Assembly (NCBI GenBank): GCA_029940115.1
Contig: JAOZRQ010000055.1
Coordinates: 1 to 19,717, forward strand
DNA: 19,717 nt
Reading direction: 5' to 3'
From: Desulfobacterales bacterium
GTDB lineage: Bacteria > Desulfobacterota > Desulfobacteria > Desulfobacterales > 4be13
Under the pieces are notes generated by a model. The model saw nothing but the letters and a program-made list of their open reading frames with translations, was not told the origin of the DNA and ran no database searches. Below, in pieces: positions 6,593 to 13,616 of the stretch (positions are counted from its first letter, which is position 1; each line of letters starts with the position of its first letter). A program made the translations under genes and the position numbers.

Positions 6593-8095
6593 TCATGCCT
6601 CACCACTCACCTTGAACACGGACATGGAAGTCGCCAGTTCCTCCGCACTGGCCGCGTTTCGCTGTACCACGATGTTCATTTTGGTCACCGCCTCGTTGAT
6701 CTGCCCGATTCTCTTGTTCTGCTCATTGGAGGATACCGATATGTCACTGACCAGTCCGGCCACTCCCGCGGCATTGGCGGCCACCTCCTTGAAACTCTCA
6801 TGGGCCTGAGCCACAAGATCAAAACCATCCTTGATCTTTTGGACCGTCCCCTCAATCAGCGTAGCCGTGTTTTTGGCCGCGTCCGCCGAACGCGTGGCCA
6901 AATTCTTCACCTCATCCGCGACCACAGCGAACTCAAGCCCGGCCTCCCCCGCCCGGGCCGCCTCCACCGCGGCGTTCAGCGCGAGAATCCGGGTCTGAAA
7001 CGCGATCTGATCAATCGTCTTTATGATTTTGAAGGTCTCCTTGCTGGCACTCGATATCTCACCCATGGAATGAATCAGCCGATCCATGGAGGCATTCGCT
7101 TGGCTGACCACTTGGTTTGTCTCCTTCATGAAATCATCTGCACGGTTTGCATTCTCCGCGTTCTGCCGGATGGTGGCGGATATCTCCGCCAACAATGAGG
7201 CGGTCTGTTCCAGAGAGACTCTTTGGTCCGTGGTGGCGGTCCACAAACTTTTCGACGTGGAGATGTTCTTTCTGATGATTTCCCTGAGATTGGTGACCAT
7301 ATGATTCATGGCTTCTGTCAGAATCCCAATCTCATCCTTTTTGCGCTGGCGGATGTCAAGGGTCTGGGTGAAATCTCCCCTGGAGAGCTGTCGAGCGGAA
7401 TGGGTGAGCTGGATCAGAGGCGTGGAGAAGGTTGTGGAGAAGATCAGAAGAATGATCACGCAACCCCCCATGAATCCCACCGATGTCAGTATGGCCTTCC
7501 AGATCATCCATTTTCTCTCCGCTCTGATCTGGCGATTGGAATCCTTTATCTCCGTGTCGAGATGTTTCAGGGTGAAAATCACTCTCATCACGCCCCAGGG
7601 CGTTGTGCTGATCTGAAGAGGCATGGCGATTTCGATGAGGGATTCCTCTCCATCGTGGTACTCTGTCACCCCCATTTCCGTCCTGGCCAGTGCCTCCTTG
7701 TCCTTCTCTCCGGTCAGTTCGGTTCTGGCCAAGTCAGGGTTCAGGGTGTGAATGAAGGCGATGCCGGATGCGTTCATGAGGATCGCGTACTCGGCCTCCT
7801 CATTGTTCTCCACACTCTGGTGAACATCTTCCATCAGGGAAGAGAAATTGAAAGAGGCGATGTTTTTCTCCGCCTGTTTGGACAGATGGGTGATGAAATA
7901 TTTTCCCCGCTCTGTCAGGCTCTCCTTCATCAGTTGAATCCGTTTGTTGAGCTCCCTCTCCATCAGCCTTTCTTGGGAGGATATCTGAGAATAGGTCAGT
8001 ATCACCAACAGGCTGAGCATCAGCAGGGTCAGGGTGGTCATCAGCTTCTGTCTGATGCCCCACCTGACAATCGTTTTGTTCTTCGACTTCTTCAT
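6593..8095 (-). CDS. Methyl-accepting chemotaxis protein
   Basis: This is a 500-residue membrane chemoreceptor. Transmembrane helix 1 is at about 18-38, a periplasmic single-Cache-like domain at 39-198, helix 2 at about 199-222, and HAMP at about 222-275 (TPLIQLTHSARQLSRGD). The cytoplasmic coiled coil has its hairpin tip at 356-398, including ALNAAVEAARAGEAG and FAVVADEVKNLA. The tip reads QTRILALN where most receptors have QTN(I/L)LALN, so R369 replaces a highly conserved Asn. No C-terminal CheR-docking pentapeptide is present. It would relay ligand signals to CheA/CheW, which are not encoded here. The start has GAGGA six bases upstream. It lies downstream of two solute-binding protein genes, separated by 297 bases of heptamer repeats. 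Confidence 0.95.
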   Translation of the reverse strand: MKKSKNKTIVRWGIRQKLMTTLTLLMLSLLVILTYSQISSQERLMERELNKRIQLMKESLTERGKYFITHLSKQAEKNIASFNFSSLMEDVHQSVENNEEAEYAILMNASGIAFIHTLNPDLARTELTGEKDKEALARTEMGVTEYHDGEESLIEIAMPLQISTTPWGVMRVIFTLKHLDTEIKDSNRQIRAERKWMIWKAILTSVGFMGGCVIILLIFSTTFSTPLIQLTHSARQLSRGDFTQTLDIRQRKKDEIGILTEAMNHMVTNLREIIRKNISTSKSLWTATTDQRVSLEQTASLLAEISATIRQNAENANRADDFMKETNQVVSQANASMDRLIHSMGEISSASKETFKIIKTIDQIAFQTRILALNAAVEAARAGEAGLEFAVVADEVKNLATRSADAAKNTATLIEGTVQKIKDGFDLVAQAHESFKEVAANAAGVAGLVSDISVSSNEQNKRIGQINEAVTKMNIVVQRNAASAEELATSMSVFKVSGEA

Positions 8096-8120
8096 TTTCA
8101 GTCCTCAGAAGAATGGAAGG

Positions 8121-8218
8121 ATGAAATATGAAGGATGAAGGATGAAATATGAAATATGAAGGATGAAATGTGAAGGATGAAATGTGAAATATGAAGGATG
8201 AAATATGAAGGATGAAGG
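8121..8218 (-). repeat. 14-unit heptamer array upstream of chemoreceptor gene
   Basis: Fourteen uninterrupted 7-bp units read on the plus strand as ATGAAGG, ATGAAAT, GTGAAGG and GTGAAAT in mixed order (98 bp exactly). In the minus-strand transcript they appear as CCTTCAT/ATTTCAT units. They end about 20 bases before the GAGGA ribosome site. Confidence 0.9.
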
Positions 8219-8283
8219 CTCATCCCGCATCTTTCCCCTTCATCCCGTACTTTCCCCTTCATTCCTCATCCCCCATGGCGCAT

Positions 8284-8388
8284 CTTCATCCTTCATCCTT
8301 CAAACTTCATCCTTCATCCTTCAAACTTCATCCTTCATCCTTCATCCTTCATCCTTCATCCTTCAAACTTCATCCTTCAAACTTCATC
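8284..8388 (+). repeat. 15-unit heptamer array, inverted partner
   Basis: Fifteen 7-bp units occur on the plus strand, CTTCATC with CTTCAAA variants (105 bp). The array is complementary in orientation to 8121-8218, with about 65 bases of C/T-rich spacer between them. The TAG stop of the solute-binding protein gene (8393-8395) lies in the next degenerate unit, so the array begins at the stop codon. Confidence 0.9.
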
Positions 8389-8392
8389 CTTC

Positions 8393-9436
8393 CTATTTGA
8401 TGATGGTATTGATCATCCCGAGCGCGTTTTTGTTGTATTTCAGGCCGTATTTCTCCACCTGTTTCAGGTTGAGCACAATGTGTGATCCCGCGGGAAATTG
8501 CACTTTCTCCTCGATCGGCTCCTCAGAAAGGAGACCCATCGCGATGTTCGCCACCTGCCGGCCGATTGTCGGCGTGTCTGGGGAGACAATCATGACAGCC
8601 CCCAATTTCGCATACGCCTCATGATAGGAGAATACAGGCGTCTTATCCGCATCGCATCGGTCCAATATGTCATACAAATAATTCTTCTTCGCCATGACCA
8701 AGGGATCCGAAATCAGCCATATCGCATCCACTTCGGGAAGCAGCTGTTCCAACAGGAGGAGCGTCTGATTCTCGTCAGGAACGGCTTTGCCGACGATTCC
8801 GATTCCGAGTTCCAGAGCCTGCCTTCTGGTATTTTCAAACCACTGGGAGGTATATTGCAGGCTGTACAACATGCCGATCCGCTTTATATCTGGAAACACG
8901 GAGCGAAACATGAAGACCGGCATTCTCGGATGAAGCTCGGTGGATACGCCGTATGTCTTAGGGGAGATGTTCGGCAAACGGAGCCAGTTGATGATTGAGG
9001 AGAAGATGATCTCCTTTTCAGCGAAAAACTGTTTGGCAAGATGATAGGCTCTTCCCCCAACACAATAGATCAAGTTGGCATTTTCGGATGAGAGGCCGTT
9101 CATCCCACCATCATTCGCCTTTCCCCTCAAGTCCACCTCTCTTATGGGGTTCGGGATGCTCTTTCTGAATTCATCCTGAACCACTCTGTATTTCTCCACC
9201 CCGGCATTGGAATTGATCAGCAGGATGTGAGGCTTGCCGGATATCCCTTTGGATGGTTCCATCGGTTTGTCGGATCTGAGCGGCGGGGTTCCACACGCGA
9301 ACAATACTCCGAGAAAAAGAATGCAGAGCCTTATCCCTGAAAAAAGAAACCGGGTTTTTCCAGGCACAGAAAAACCCGGTTTCTCCATCTTTGGCATGAG
9401 CATCTTTCTTTCATTACTTTTGATCATCTTTTTCAT
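8393..9436 (-). CDS. Lipoprotein solute-binding protein (ABC_sub_bind/PF04392-like)
   Basis: The 347-residue product has a lipoprotein signal (CILFLGVLFAC, lipobox Cys at 48) and a two-lobed periplasmic-binding fold of the TrpX-like ABC_sub_bind family: HILLINSNAGVEKYRVVQDEF, then YGVSTELHPRMPVFMF, DAIWLISDPLV and GAVMIVSPDTPTIGRQVANIA. No permease or ATPase gene is nearby, so a sensory role with the downstream chemoreceptor is plausible. The first ATG (9436) overlaps the stop of the upstream gene (ATGA); the ATG at 9427 has better spacing from GGAGGG. Residues 18-31, before the hydrophobic segment, are encoded by a 40-base perfect palindrome (9345-9384), giving an unusually long n-region (about 36 residues). 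Family assignment is by overall pattern and is not certain. Confidence 0.8.
   Translation of the reverse strand: MKKMIKSNERKMLMPKMEKPGFSVPGKTRFLFSGIRLCILFLGVLFACGTPPLRSDKPMEPSKGISGKPHILLINSNAGVEKYRVVQDEFRKSIPNPIREVDLRGKANDGGMNGLSSENANLIYCVGGRAYHLAKQFFAEKEIIFSSIINWLRLPNISPKTYGVSTELHPRMPVFMFRSVFPDIKRIGMLYSLQYTSQWFENTRRQALELGIGIVGKAVPDENQTLLLLEQLLPEVDAIWLISDPLVMAKKNYLYDILDRCDADKTPVFSYHEAYAKLGAVMIVSPDTPTIGRQVANIAMGLLSEEPIEEKVQFPAGSHIVLNLKQVEKYGLKYNKNALGMINTIIK
9345..9384. repeat. Palindrome inside the lipoprotein signal region
   Basis: AGAAACCGGGTTTTTC (9345-9360) pairs perfectly with GAAAAACCCGGTTTCT (9369-9384) around an 8-base loop. It is the same AGAAACC(G)GG hairpin type found in R1 and R3, but here it is read in frame as part of the coding sequence. 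Confidence 0.85.
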
Positions 9437-10305
9437 CCCTCCAATTTTGACTTGTCAGACGGATCGACTAGTTTCCAGCCGTCCAAGTCGAGCATCTTTA
9501 TGACATTCATCCCATCCGGGTCATTTGGCAGGTTTTTGATCATGTCAATGATTTTTTCGGCATCTTGGGAAAAACCTGTAGGCACGGCCAGTATCAGCAA
9601 AAGGGACTCCTTGCCTTGGGACAGGGGTTTCATGGTGGCATAAAGCCCGGGATCCAGCATTTTCAGGTTGTCGAGTGCGTTCTCCGTGATCAGCGCACAT
9701 TTTGACATGCCAAATCCCACGGACATGAGCGCGTCTATGTCTTTCGGAACCGACAGCACTCGGACAGAATCGGCCGCTCCCTTGTCCGGGAAGATGTCCT
9801 TGAGCATGCTTTTGGTGTGTTGGGGCGAGCTGGCCGCGGCCACCGGTCCTTTCATGGCCGAGTTCAGGTCACCGCCGCTTGCACTGCCCACCAGAACCCT
9901 TTTTTGGGAATTTTTGCCATTCCGCAGGCCAACCAGCGAGGGATGAAGGGCATATGGCTTGTAGATGTTGTTGTAATGCCAGCTGGACAAAAAGAGCAGA
10001 CAGTTCTTTTTGCCCCTGACATGTTGTTCAAACGTCGCTCTGTCATCAAAAGGCTGGAATTCATAAGGCCCGAACTTGGAGAGATAACTGTCGAATTCGG
10101 TTTTCAAGGATTTGAAATTGTTGATGTTCGTCTCTGAGCTGTGGAAATAGAACGTGATGCTTTCCGCCGCAAACAGGGGAATGGCGCAGAAAAGCATGGC
10201 ACAGCAGAGAAATGCACTTGGCAGCAGAATACGCTTAACGGTCTCGTCTCGCAAGGTATTCAGCAATCTCATCATCTGATGCAATATGTTTGTCATGGCT
10301 TCCAT
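9433..10305 (-). CDS. Periplasmic phosphonate-binding-like protein
   Basis: The 290-residue exported protein has KRILLPSAFLCCAMLFCAIPLFAA as the hydrophobic signal segment, with likely cleavage after FAA (about residue 47). The mature part resembles PhnD-type solute-binding proteins (PF12974-like): a strand-rich start (ITFYFHSSETNINNFKSLK), a lobe with KKNCLLFLSSWHYNN, RVLVGSASGGDLNS, and VGFGMSKCALITENALDNL. The similarity is one of pattern and the ligand is unknown. The ATG at 10296 is an alternative start and would give a shorter n-region. The gene overlaps the following lipoprotein gene by 4 bases. Together with the chemoreceptor gene downstream this forms a three-gene minus-strand set without transporter components. 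Confidence 0.7.
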   Translation of the reverse strand: MEAMTNILHQMMRLLNTLRDETVKRILLPSAFLCCAMLFCAIPLFAAESITFYFHSSETNINNFKSLKTEFDSYLSKFGPYEFQPFDDRATFEQHVRGKKNCLLFLSSWHYNNIYKPYALHPSLVGLRNGKNSQKRVLVGSASGGDLNSAMKGPVAAASSPQHTKSMLKDIFPDKGAADSVRVLSVPKDIDALMSVGFGMSKCALITENALDNLKMLDPGLYATMKPLSQGKESLLLILAVPTGFSQDAEKIIDMIKNLPNDPDGMNVIKMLDLDGWKLVDPSDKSKLEG

Positions 10306-10380
10306 CGCATAAGTTCAACGGTGGGCGGGGTTTGCCGATGCGCTTCTTAACCCATGCACCCCGTCCGTTGCAACATCGGG

Positions 10381-10514
10381 CTGATTATAACGGATTTAGG
10401 GGAGCCTTAAACTTGAACGTGCACGTGCACGTGAACGTGAACGTCAGGATTCAAGTTCAAGCTCAAGCTCAAGTTTGCGGGCACGTTCACAGGGCTCCCT
10501 AAATCCGTAGAATC
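10381..10514. repeat. R2 element, third copy
   Basis: It opens CTGATTATAACGGATTTAGG, has short TTGAAC/GTGCAC/GTGAAC left arms and CAAGTTCAAGCTCAAG right arms, and closes GGCTCCCTAAATCCGTAGAATC, a slightly decayed inverted end. A fourth copy follows three bases later. Confidence 0.8.
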
Positions 10515-10517
10515 TTC

Positions 10518-10660
10518 CTGATTATAACGGATTTAGGGGAGGCTGTGAACTTGAACTTATGCTTGAACTTGAACTTGCATTTGGACTTGTGCAAATGGAT
10601 GCCATATTTGGGTTCGAGTTCACGTTCACGGGCAGGGCGGACTCCCCGAAAAGCGTTAAG
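10518..10660. repeat. R2 element, fourth copy
   Basis: It opens CTGATTATAACGGATTTAGG and carries TTGAAC-type hexamers. It closes ACTCCCCGAAAAGCGTTA, lacking the last few bases of the usual end. The left end is of the GGATTTAGG type and the right end of the CTTTTCGG type, so the two ends come from different subtypes. An R1 element begins eight bases further on. Confidence 0.8.
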
Positions 10661-10668
10661 TACCTGCT

Positions 10669-10855
10669 GTACAGGACAAGAAATCGGGAATGGGCGAGAA
10701 ACCCGGCTTTTTTCCCCTCAATCGGGAATGGGCGAGAAACCCGGCTTTTTTCCAGACGGTCCGACTTCCAAACTGCAGGAAAAAGCCGGGTTTCCCTCCT
10801 CAATCGGGAGGAAAAAGCCGGGTTTCCCTCTTCAATCACTTTTTTTGTCCTGTAC
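10669..10855. repeat. R1 element with internal duplication
   Basis: The inverted ends GTACAGGACAAG and CTTTTTTTGTCCTGTAC enclose two consecutive left half-stems (GGGAATGGGCGAGAAACCCGG, twice) and two right half-stems (AAAAAGCCGGGTTTCCCTC, twice). The arms have thus been duplicated symmetrically. The element contains the stop codon of the zinc-ribbon gene (10836-10838). Confidence 0.85.
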
Positions 10856-11132
10856 AGAGAAGTACCCCTTTGATCGCAAGGTCAAATCGGTTAAACAGCA
10901 ACGCGGCGCATGAGAGGAGTTTGGCTGCCTCCGGTGTGCGCCGCAGAGAGCACGACCGCTTCGCGTGAAAGAACATCTCATGAAGATCATTTGAAGCAAA
11001 CGCGGCCTTCGCCTTTTCCAGATGTGCGTATGCCCTCTCTTCGATGGCGACCAGCGCGCCCAAGTCGGTCTTGCATCGGTGGCAGAGTCGCTTTCCTGCA
11101 TATTTGGCGTTGCAGGTGGGACATCGTTCCAT
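10836..11132 (-). CDS. Small zinc-ribbon protein next to Hsp70
   Basis: This is a protein of about 98 residues. Its N-terminus carries two cysteine pairs, CPTC and CHRC, about 13 residues apart, which should bind one zinc. A helical part follows (ERAYAHLEKAKAAFASNDLHEMFFHAKRSCSLRRTPEAAKLL) that resembles a TPR-like helical hairpin. I do not recognise a named family. The ATG at 11132 is chosen because AGGAG lies nine bases before it; the ATG at 11141 would overlap that site. It follows the Hsp70 gene on the same strand, so it may be a client-binding or adaptor partner (inference). The last residues (LLCTGQKK) and the stop codon come from an R1 repeat, so the original C-terminus may have been replaced. 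Confidence 0.75.
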   Translation of the reverse strand: MERCPTCNAKYAGKRLCHRCKTDLGALVAIEERAYAHLEKAKAAFASNDLHEMFFHAKRSCSLRRTPEAAKLLSCAALLFNRFDLAIKGVLLCTGQKK

Positions 11133-11146
11133 TTCTCTCATCTCCT

Positions 11147-11222
11147 GTAAGCTGTAAGCTGTAAGCTGTAAGCTGTAAGACTCCGTCGTTTTGAAGCTTA
11201 GAGCTTAGAGCCTACAGCTTAC
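11147..11222. repeat. Inverted heptamer arrays filling the Hsp70-zinc ribbon gap
   Basis: On the plus strand there are five units GTAAGCT/GTAAGAC (11147-11181), 13 bases of loop, then four units AGCTTAG/AGCCTAC/AGCTTAC (11195-11222) in the opposite sense. The Hsp70 TAG stop (11225-11227) lies in the next unit. The other side abuts the AGGAG ribosome site of the zinc-ribbon gene. The transcript should form a strong hairpin between the two genes. Confidence 0.85.
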
Positions 11223-11224
11223 AG

Positions 11225-12985
11225 CTATCCAAGATAAAACAGGATTTCTTCCAACTCCTTCAGGAGCTCTCTGGCCTTCTCGATGTCACCCGCCTTGACC
11301 GCGTCCCGGATGTCTTCCATCAGGTTGATCATCTCGTCGCGATCCTCACTGGACGCGGAATCAAGCTGGGATTCGGCCTTGGTCAAGGCGTCCGCCAGAT
11401 CCGGCGGCATCTCCTCCTCCAGATCCTCCATCTCCTCCTCCATTTGAGGTTCCTCACCCCACATGTCCGAGATCCGCTTCTTGGAGTCAGCCATCTCCTC
11501 CTCTGTCAACTTGGAGAAGGCGTTCTCAATCACCGCGTTGATTTTTCTGCCGGTTGCCTTCTCCACCGCCTCAATCTTCAGGATGCCGTTCAGATCCAGA
11601 TCGAAATTCAGGAGGATGATGCTCCCTTCGGGGGATCTCGGCGTCAGTCTGAATTTGTACTTGCCGATCTGAATGTTGTCCAGCGCGTTGGGGTTCTCTC
11701 CCTGACAGACCTTTATCTCCACCATTTCCTGATTCTCATACAAGGTGTAGAATGCCTCGCTCTTGGAGGTGGGGAGTTTGGTGTTGCGGCGGATGAGCGG
11801 GACAAATCGGGTCATGCACGGTGCGCCGTCCAGTTCACCGAGCGCGGATGTGCCGAAGGTATAGGGGGTTATATCCAACAGGATGCTTGTGGAGTCGAGG
11901 CCCATCTCCCTTCCCGCTTGGATGGCCGCGCCCAGGGCCACACAGAGATCCGGATCGATCTCACTATGGGGCATGCGTCCGAATTTCTCCTCCAGCATTT
12001 TGGATATTCGGGGAATCCTTGTGGAGCCTCCCACCAAGATGATTTTGTCAACAGCGGACGGTAGCAGGGCCGCATCTTTGAGGGCCTTGTTCACCGAATC
12101 CATGGTTCTTTCCAATTCGTCTTCGATCATCCCTTCAAACTCGAGACGGGAAAGTTCGTAGGAGAGGTGGACATCTTTCCAGACCCTTTTTCCGATATGA
12201 TCCTCCTCTATTTTGGCGTAGGGTTCCGAAGATAGGATCTTCTTGGCATCCTCCGCTGCGCGCTTGAGTCTGGCCATGGCCACCGGCTGTCCCGACACAT
12301 TGATCTTTGACTCTTTGTCAATATGTTCCACAAGCCGGTCCGCGATCCTCTGGTCAAAGTCATCTCCGCCGAGAAGGTTGTCACCTGTTGAAGAAAGCAC
12401 CTCAACCACCCCCTCCTCGATTTTCACAATGGAGACGTCGAATGTTCCGCCCCCGAGATCGTAGATCAGTATCCGTTGGGTCTCCGAACTCTCGCTTTCA
12501 TAAGCAAGCGCGGCCGCTGTGGGTTCGTTGATGATCCTGAGCACATTCAGCCCGGCAATCTCTCCAGCCGCCCTTGTGGCATGACGTTGCGCGTCCGTGA
12601 AATAGGCGGGAACCGTTATCACCGCCTTTGACACCGGTTTCCCCAGTGCCACCTGCGCCTGTTCTTTCAATGCTTTGAGAATGAATGCGGATATCTCTTG
12701 GGGCAGATAGGCCGAGTCTTTCATTTTGATCTGCTGATCGGTCCCCATCAGCCGCTTCACCGAAAGGACGGTCCGATCCGGATGAACCGCGGCTTGGTTT
12801 CTGGCCTCGGTTCCGACAATGATTTTTCCGTCATCATCTATTCCCACACACGATGGAAGTATCCCTTTATCGCTCTTGTCTCCAATAGAAGACGACAGGC
12901 CTTTGAGTATCTGCGCATTTCCGTCAATGATAAAAGCGACCTCGGAATTCGTGGTTCCGAGGTCAATCCCCACAATAGGCTCCAT
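11225..12985 (-). CDS. Divergent Hsp70-family chaperone
   Basis: The 586-residue cytoplasmic ATP-dependent chaperone has a complete nucleotide-binding domain: phosphate-1 loop GIDLGTTNS (6-14), NEPTAAALAY (153-162), phosphate-2 DLGGGTFDVS (176-185) and adenosine motif VGGSTRIPRI (318-327). The linker is ILLDITPYTFG. The substrate-binding part is short, and an acidic stretch (EEPQMEEEMEDLEEEMPPD) replaces most of the DnaK lid before a final helix. At about 50 residues shorter than DnaK it is closer to HscC-type specialised Hsp70s. Although the frame runs to 13426, the ATG at 12985 has GAGGAG upstream and the family N-terminus. It sits in one cluster with J-domain, GrpE-like and zinc-ribbon genes. 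Confidence 0.95.
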   Translation of the reverse strand: MEPIVGIDLGTTNSEVAFIIDGNAQILKGLSSSIGDKSDKGILPSCVGIDDDGKIIVGTEARNQAAVHPDRTVLSVKRLMGTDQQIKMKDSAYLPQEISAFILKALKEQAQVALGKPVSKAVITVPAYFTDAQRHATRAAGEIAGLNVLRIINEPTAAALAYESESSETQRILIYDLGGGTFDVSIVKIEEGVVEVLSSTGDNLLGGDDFDQRIADRLVEHIDKESKINVSGQPVAMARLKRAAEDAKKILSSEPYAKIEEDHIGKRVWKDVHLSYELSRLEFEGMIEDELERTMDSVNKALKDAALLPSAVDKIILVGGSTRIPRISKMLEEKFGRMPHSEIDPDLCVALGAAIQAGREMGLDSTSILLDITPYTFGTSALGELDGAPCMTRFVPLIRRNTKLPTSKSEAFYTLYENQEMVEIKVCQGENPNALDNIQIGKYKFRLTPRSPEGSIILLNFDLDLNGILKIEAVEKATGRKINAVIENAFSKLTEEEMADSKKRISDMWGEEPQMEEEMEDLEEEMPPDLADALTKAESQLDSASSEDRDEMINLMEDIRDAVKAGDIEKARELLKELEEILFYLG

Positions 12986-12998
12986 AAATTTCTCCTCT

Positions 12999-13040
12999 GT
13001 AAGCTGCAAGCTCGAATCTGGAAGCTCAAAGCTGTAAGAC
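12999..13040 (-). repeat. Six-unit heptamer leader of Hsp70 gene
   Basis: The plus-strand units are GTAAGCT, GCAAGCT, CGAATCT, GGAAGCT, CAAAGCT, GTAAGAC, ending at the GAGGAG ribosome site. The flanking sequence TTGAAGCTT near 13060 and the GTAAGAC end match the 11147-11222 array, so the two are members of one family, this one more degenerate. Confidence 0.75.
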
Positions 13041-13110
13041 TTCTCCGAAATCGAAGTTTTGAAGCTTGACATCTGTGACCGAACAACTTCCACTCCTGCC
13101 GGATTGCTGT

Positions 13111-13392
13111 GTACAGAACAAAAAGTGAGAAATCCCTCAGAAGGTGTTTGAAAACATCTGCCACCCTCTGCCCGTGTCCGTGCCCATGCAGGGGAATTTT
13201 CAAACACCTTCTCAGTCGTAGGTGGGTAGAACCCCATAGGCATCAAGCTAAGGACTGGCACGAATCCCGAACCCCCGTCTGGTGCGGCCCTCCGATCTGT
13301 GGCCGCCGTTCGGGATCCCGAAAAGACAAGGGTTTGCGATCTTAGCTTGATGCGTATGGGGTAGAACCCCACCTGCAACTTTTTGTCCTGCA
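13111..13392. repeat. R1-type ends enclosing two further palindromes
   Basis: The ends GTACAGAACAAAAAGTGAG and AACTTTTTGTCCTGCA match R1 termini, but the usual CCCGG core is replaced. Inside are a hairpin with a 15-bp perfect stem (13140-13154 with 13197-13211, GAAGGTGTTTGAAAA) and the element at 13220-13373. It reads as nested insertion of repeat into repeat. No gene is visible in the whole stretch 13041-13613. Confidence 0.65.
13220..13373. repeat. 154-bp element with GCATCAAGCTAAG ends
   Basis: The left end (13220-13252) contains AACCCCATAGGCATCAAGCT and the right end is its near-complement (13341-13373, AGCTTGATGCGTATGGGG). The interior contains a further imperfect inverted pair (AATCCCGAAC / GTTCGGGATC). 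Size and structure suit a MITE or REP-type element. I see only this one copy in the window. Confidence 0.65.
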
Positions 13393-13410
13393 TTGACAAA
13401 TCCGGCATAT

Positions 13411-13434
13411 GGTTCGGATTTCCCAATCCGAACC
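13411..13434. repeat. GGATT-AATCC hairpin with GGTTC outer stem
   Basis: GGTTCGGATT and AATCCGAACC form a perfect 10-bp stem with a TCCC loop. The core is the same as in the hairpins at 1432 and 19466, but the outer five base pairs differ on both arms in a compensating way. Confidence 0.7.
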
Positions 13435-13485
13435 GAACCGAGCGTGAGGGATATTATTTGGTCATGGCTTCTTAGAACTTCAACT

Positions 13486-13616
13486 ATTATCAGCAGTTCT
13501 GAAAGAGCAAGGAAACCCGGTTTCTGGCATGGTGTCGCGCCATGGAAACCTGATCGCCAGTCCCCTGAAGGCTGAAAGCGGGTTTCTTGCCATCAAACTT
13601 TCATATCTGCTGATTA
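13486..13616. repeat. R3 palindromic element overlapping the GrpE-like stop
   Basis: The left end ATTATCAGCAGTTCTGAAAG is followed by GGAAACCCGGTTTCTGGCAT; the right end CTTTCATATCTGCTGATTAT (13597-13616) is its near-complement. The TAA stop of the GrpE-like gene (13614-13616) lies in the terminal bases of the element. Related copies lie at 18566 and 19493. Confidence 0.75.

Noticed and set aside
5031..6596. 521-residue minus-strand open frame opposite sat-cysC
   Set aside because: It is the antisense of a well-supported enzyme gene plus R2 hexamers. The composition matches a shadow frame.
8116..8395. Coding regions in the ATGAAGG/CTTCATC arrays
   Set aside because: The open frames exist only because a 7-bp repeat without stops cycles through all frames. 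The predicted peptides are periodic and have no ribosome site.
12986..13426. N-terminal extension of the Hsp70 frame
   Set aside because: It is translated from R1 ends, the nested element and heptamers. The family N-terminus and GAGGAG ribosome site place the start at 12985.
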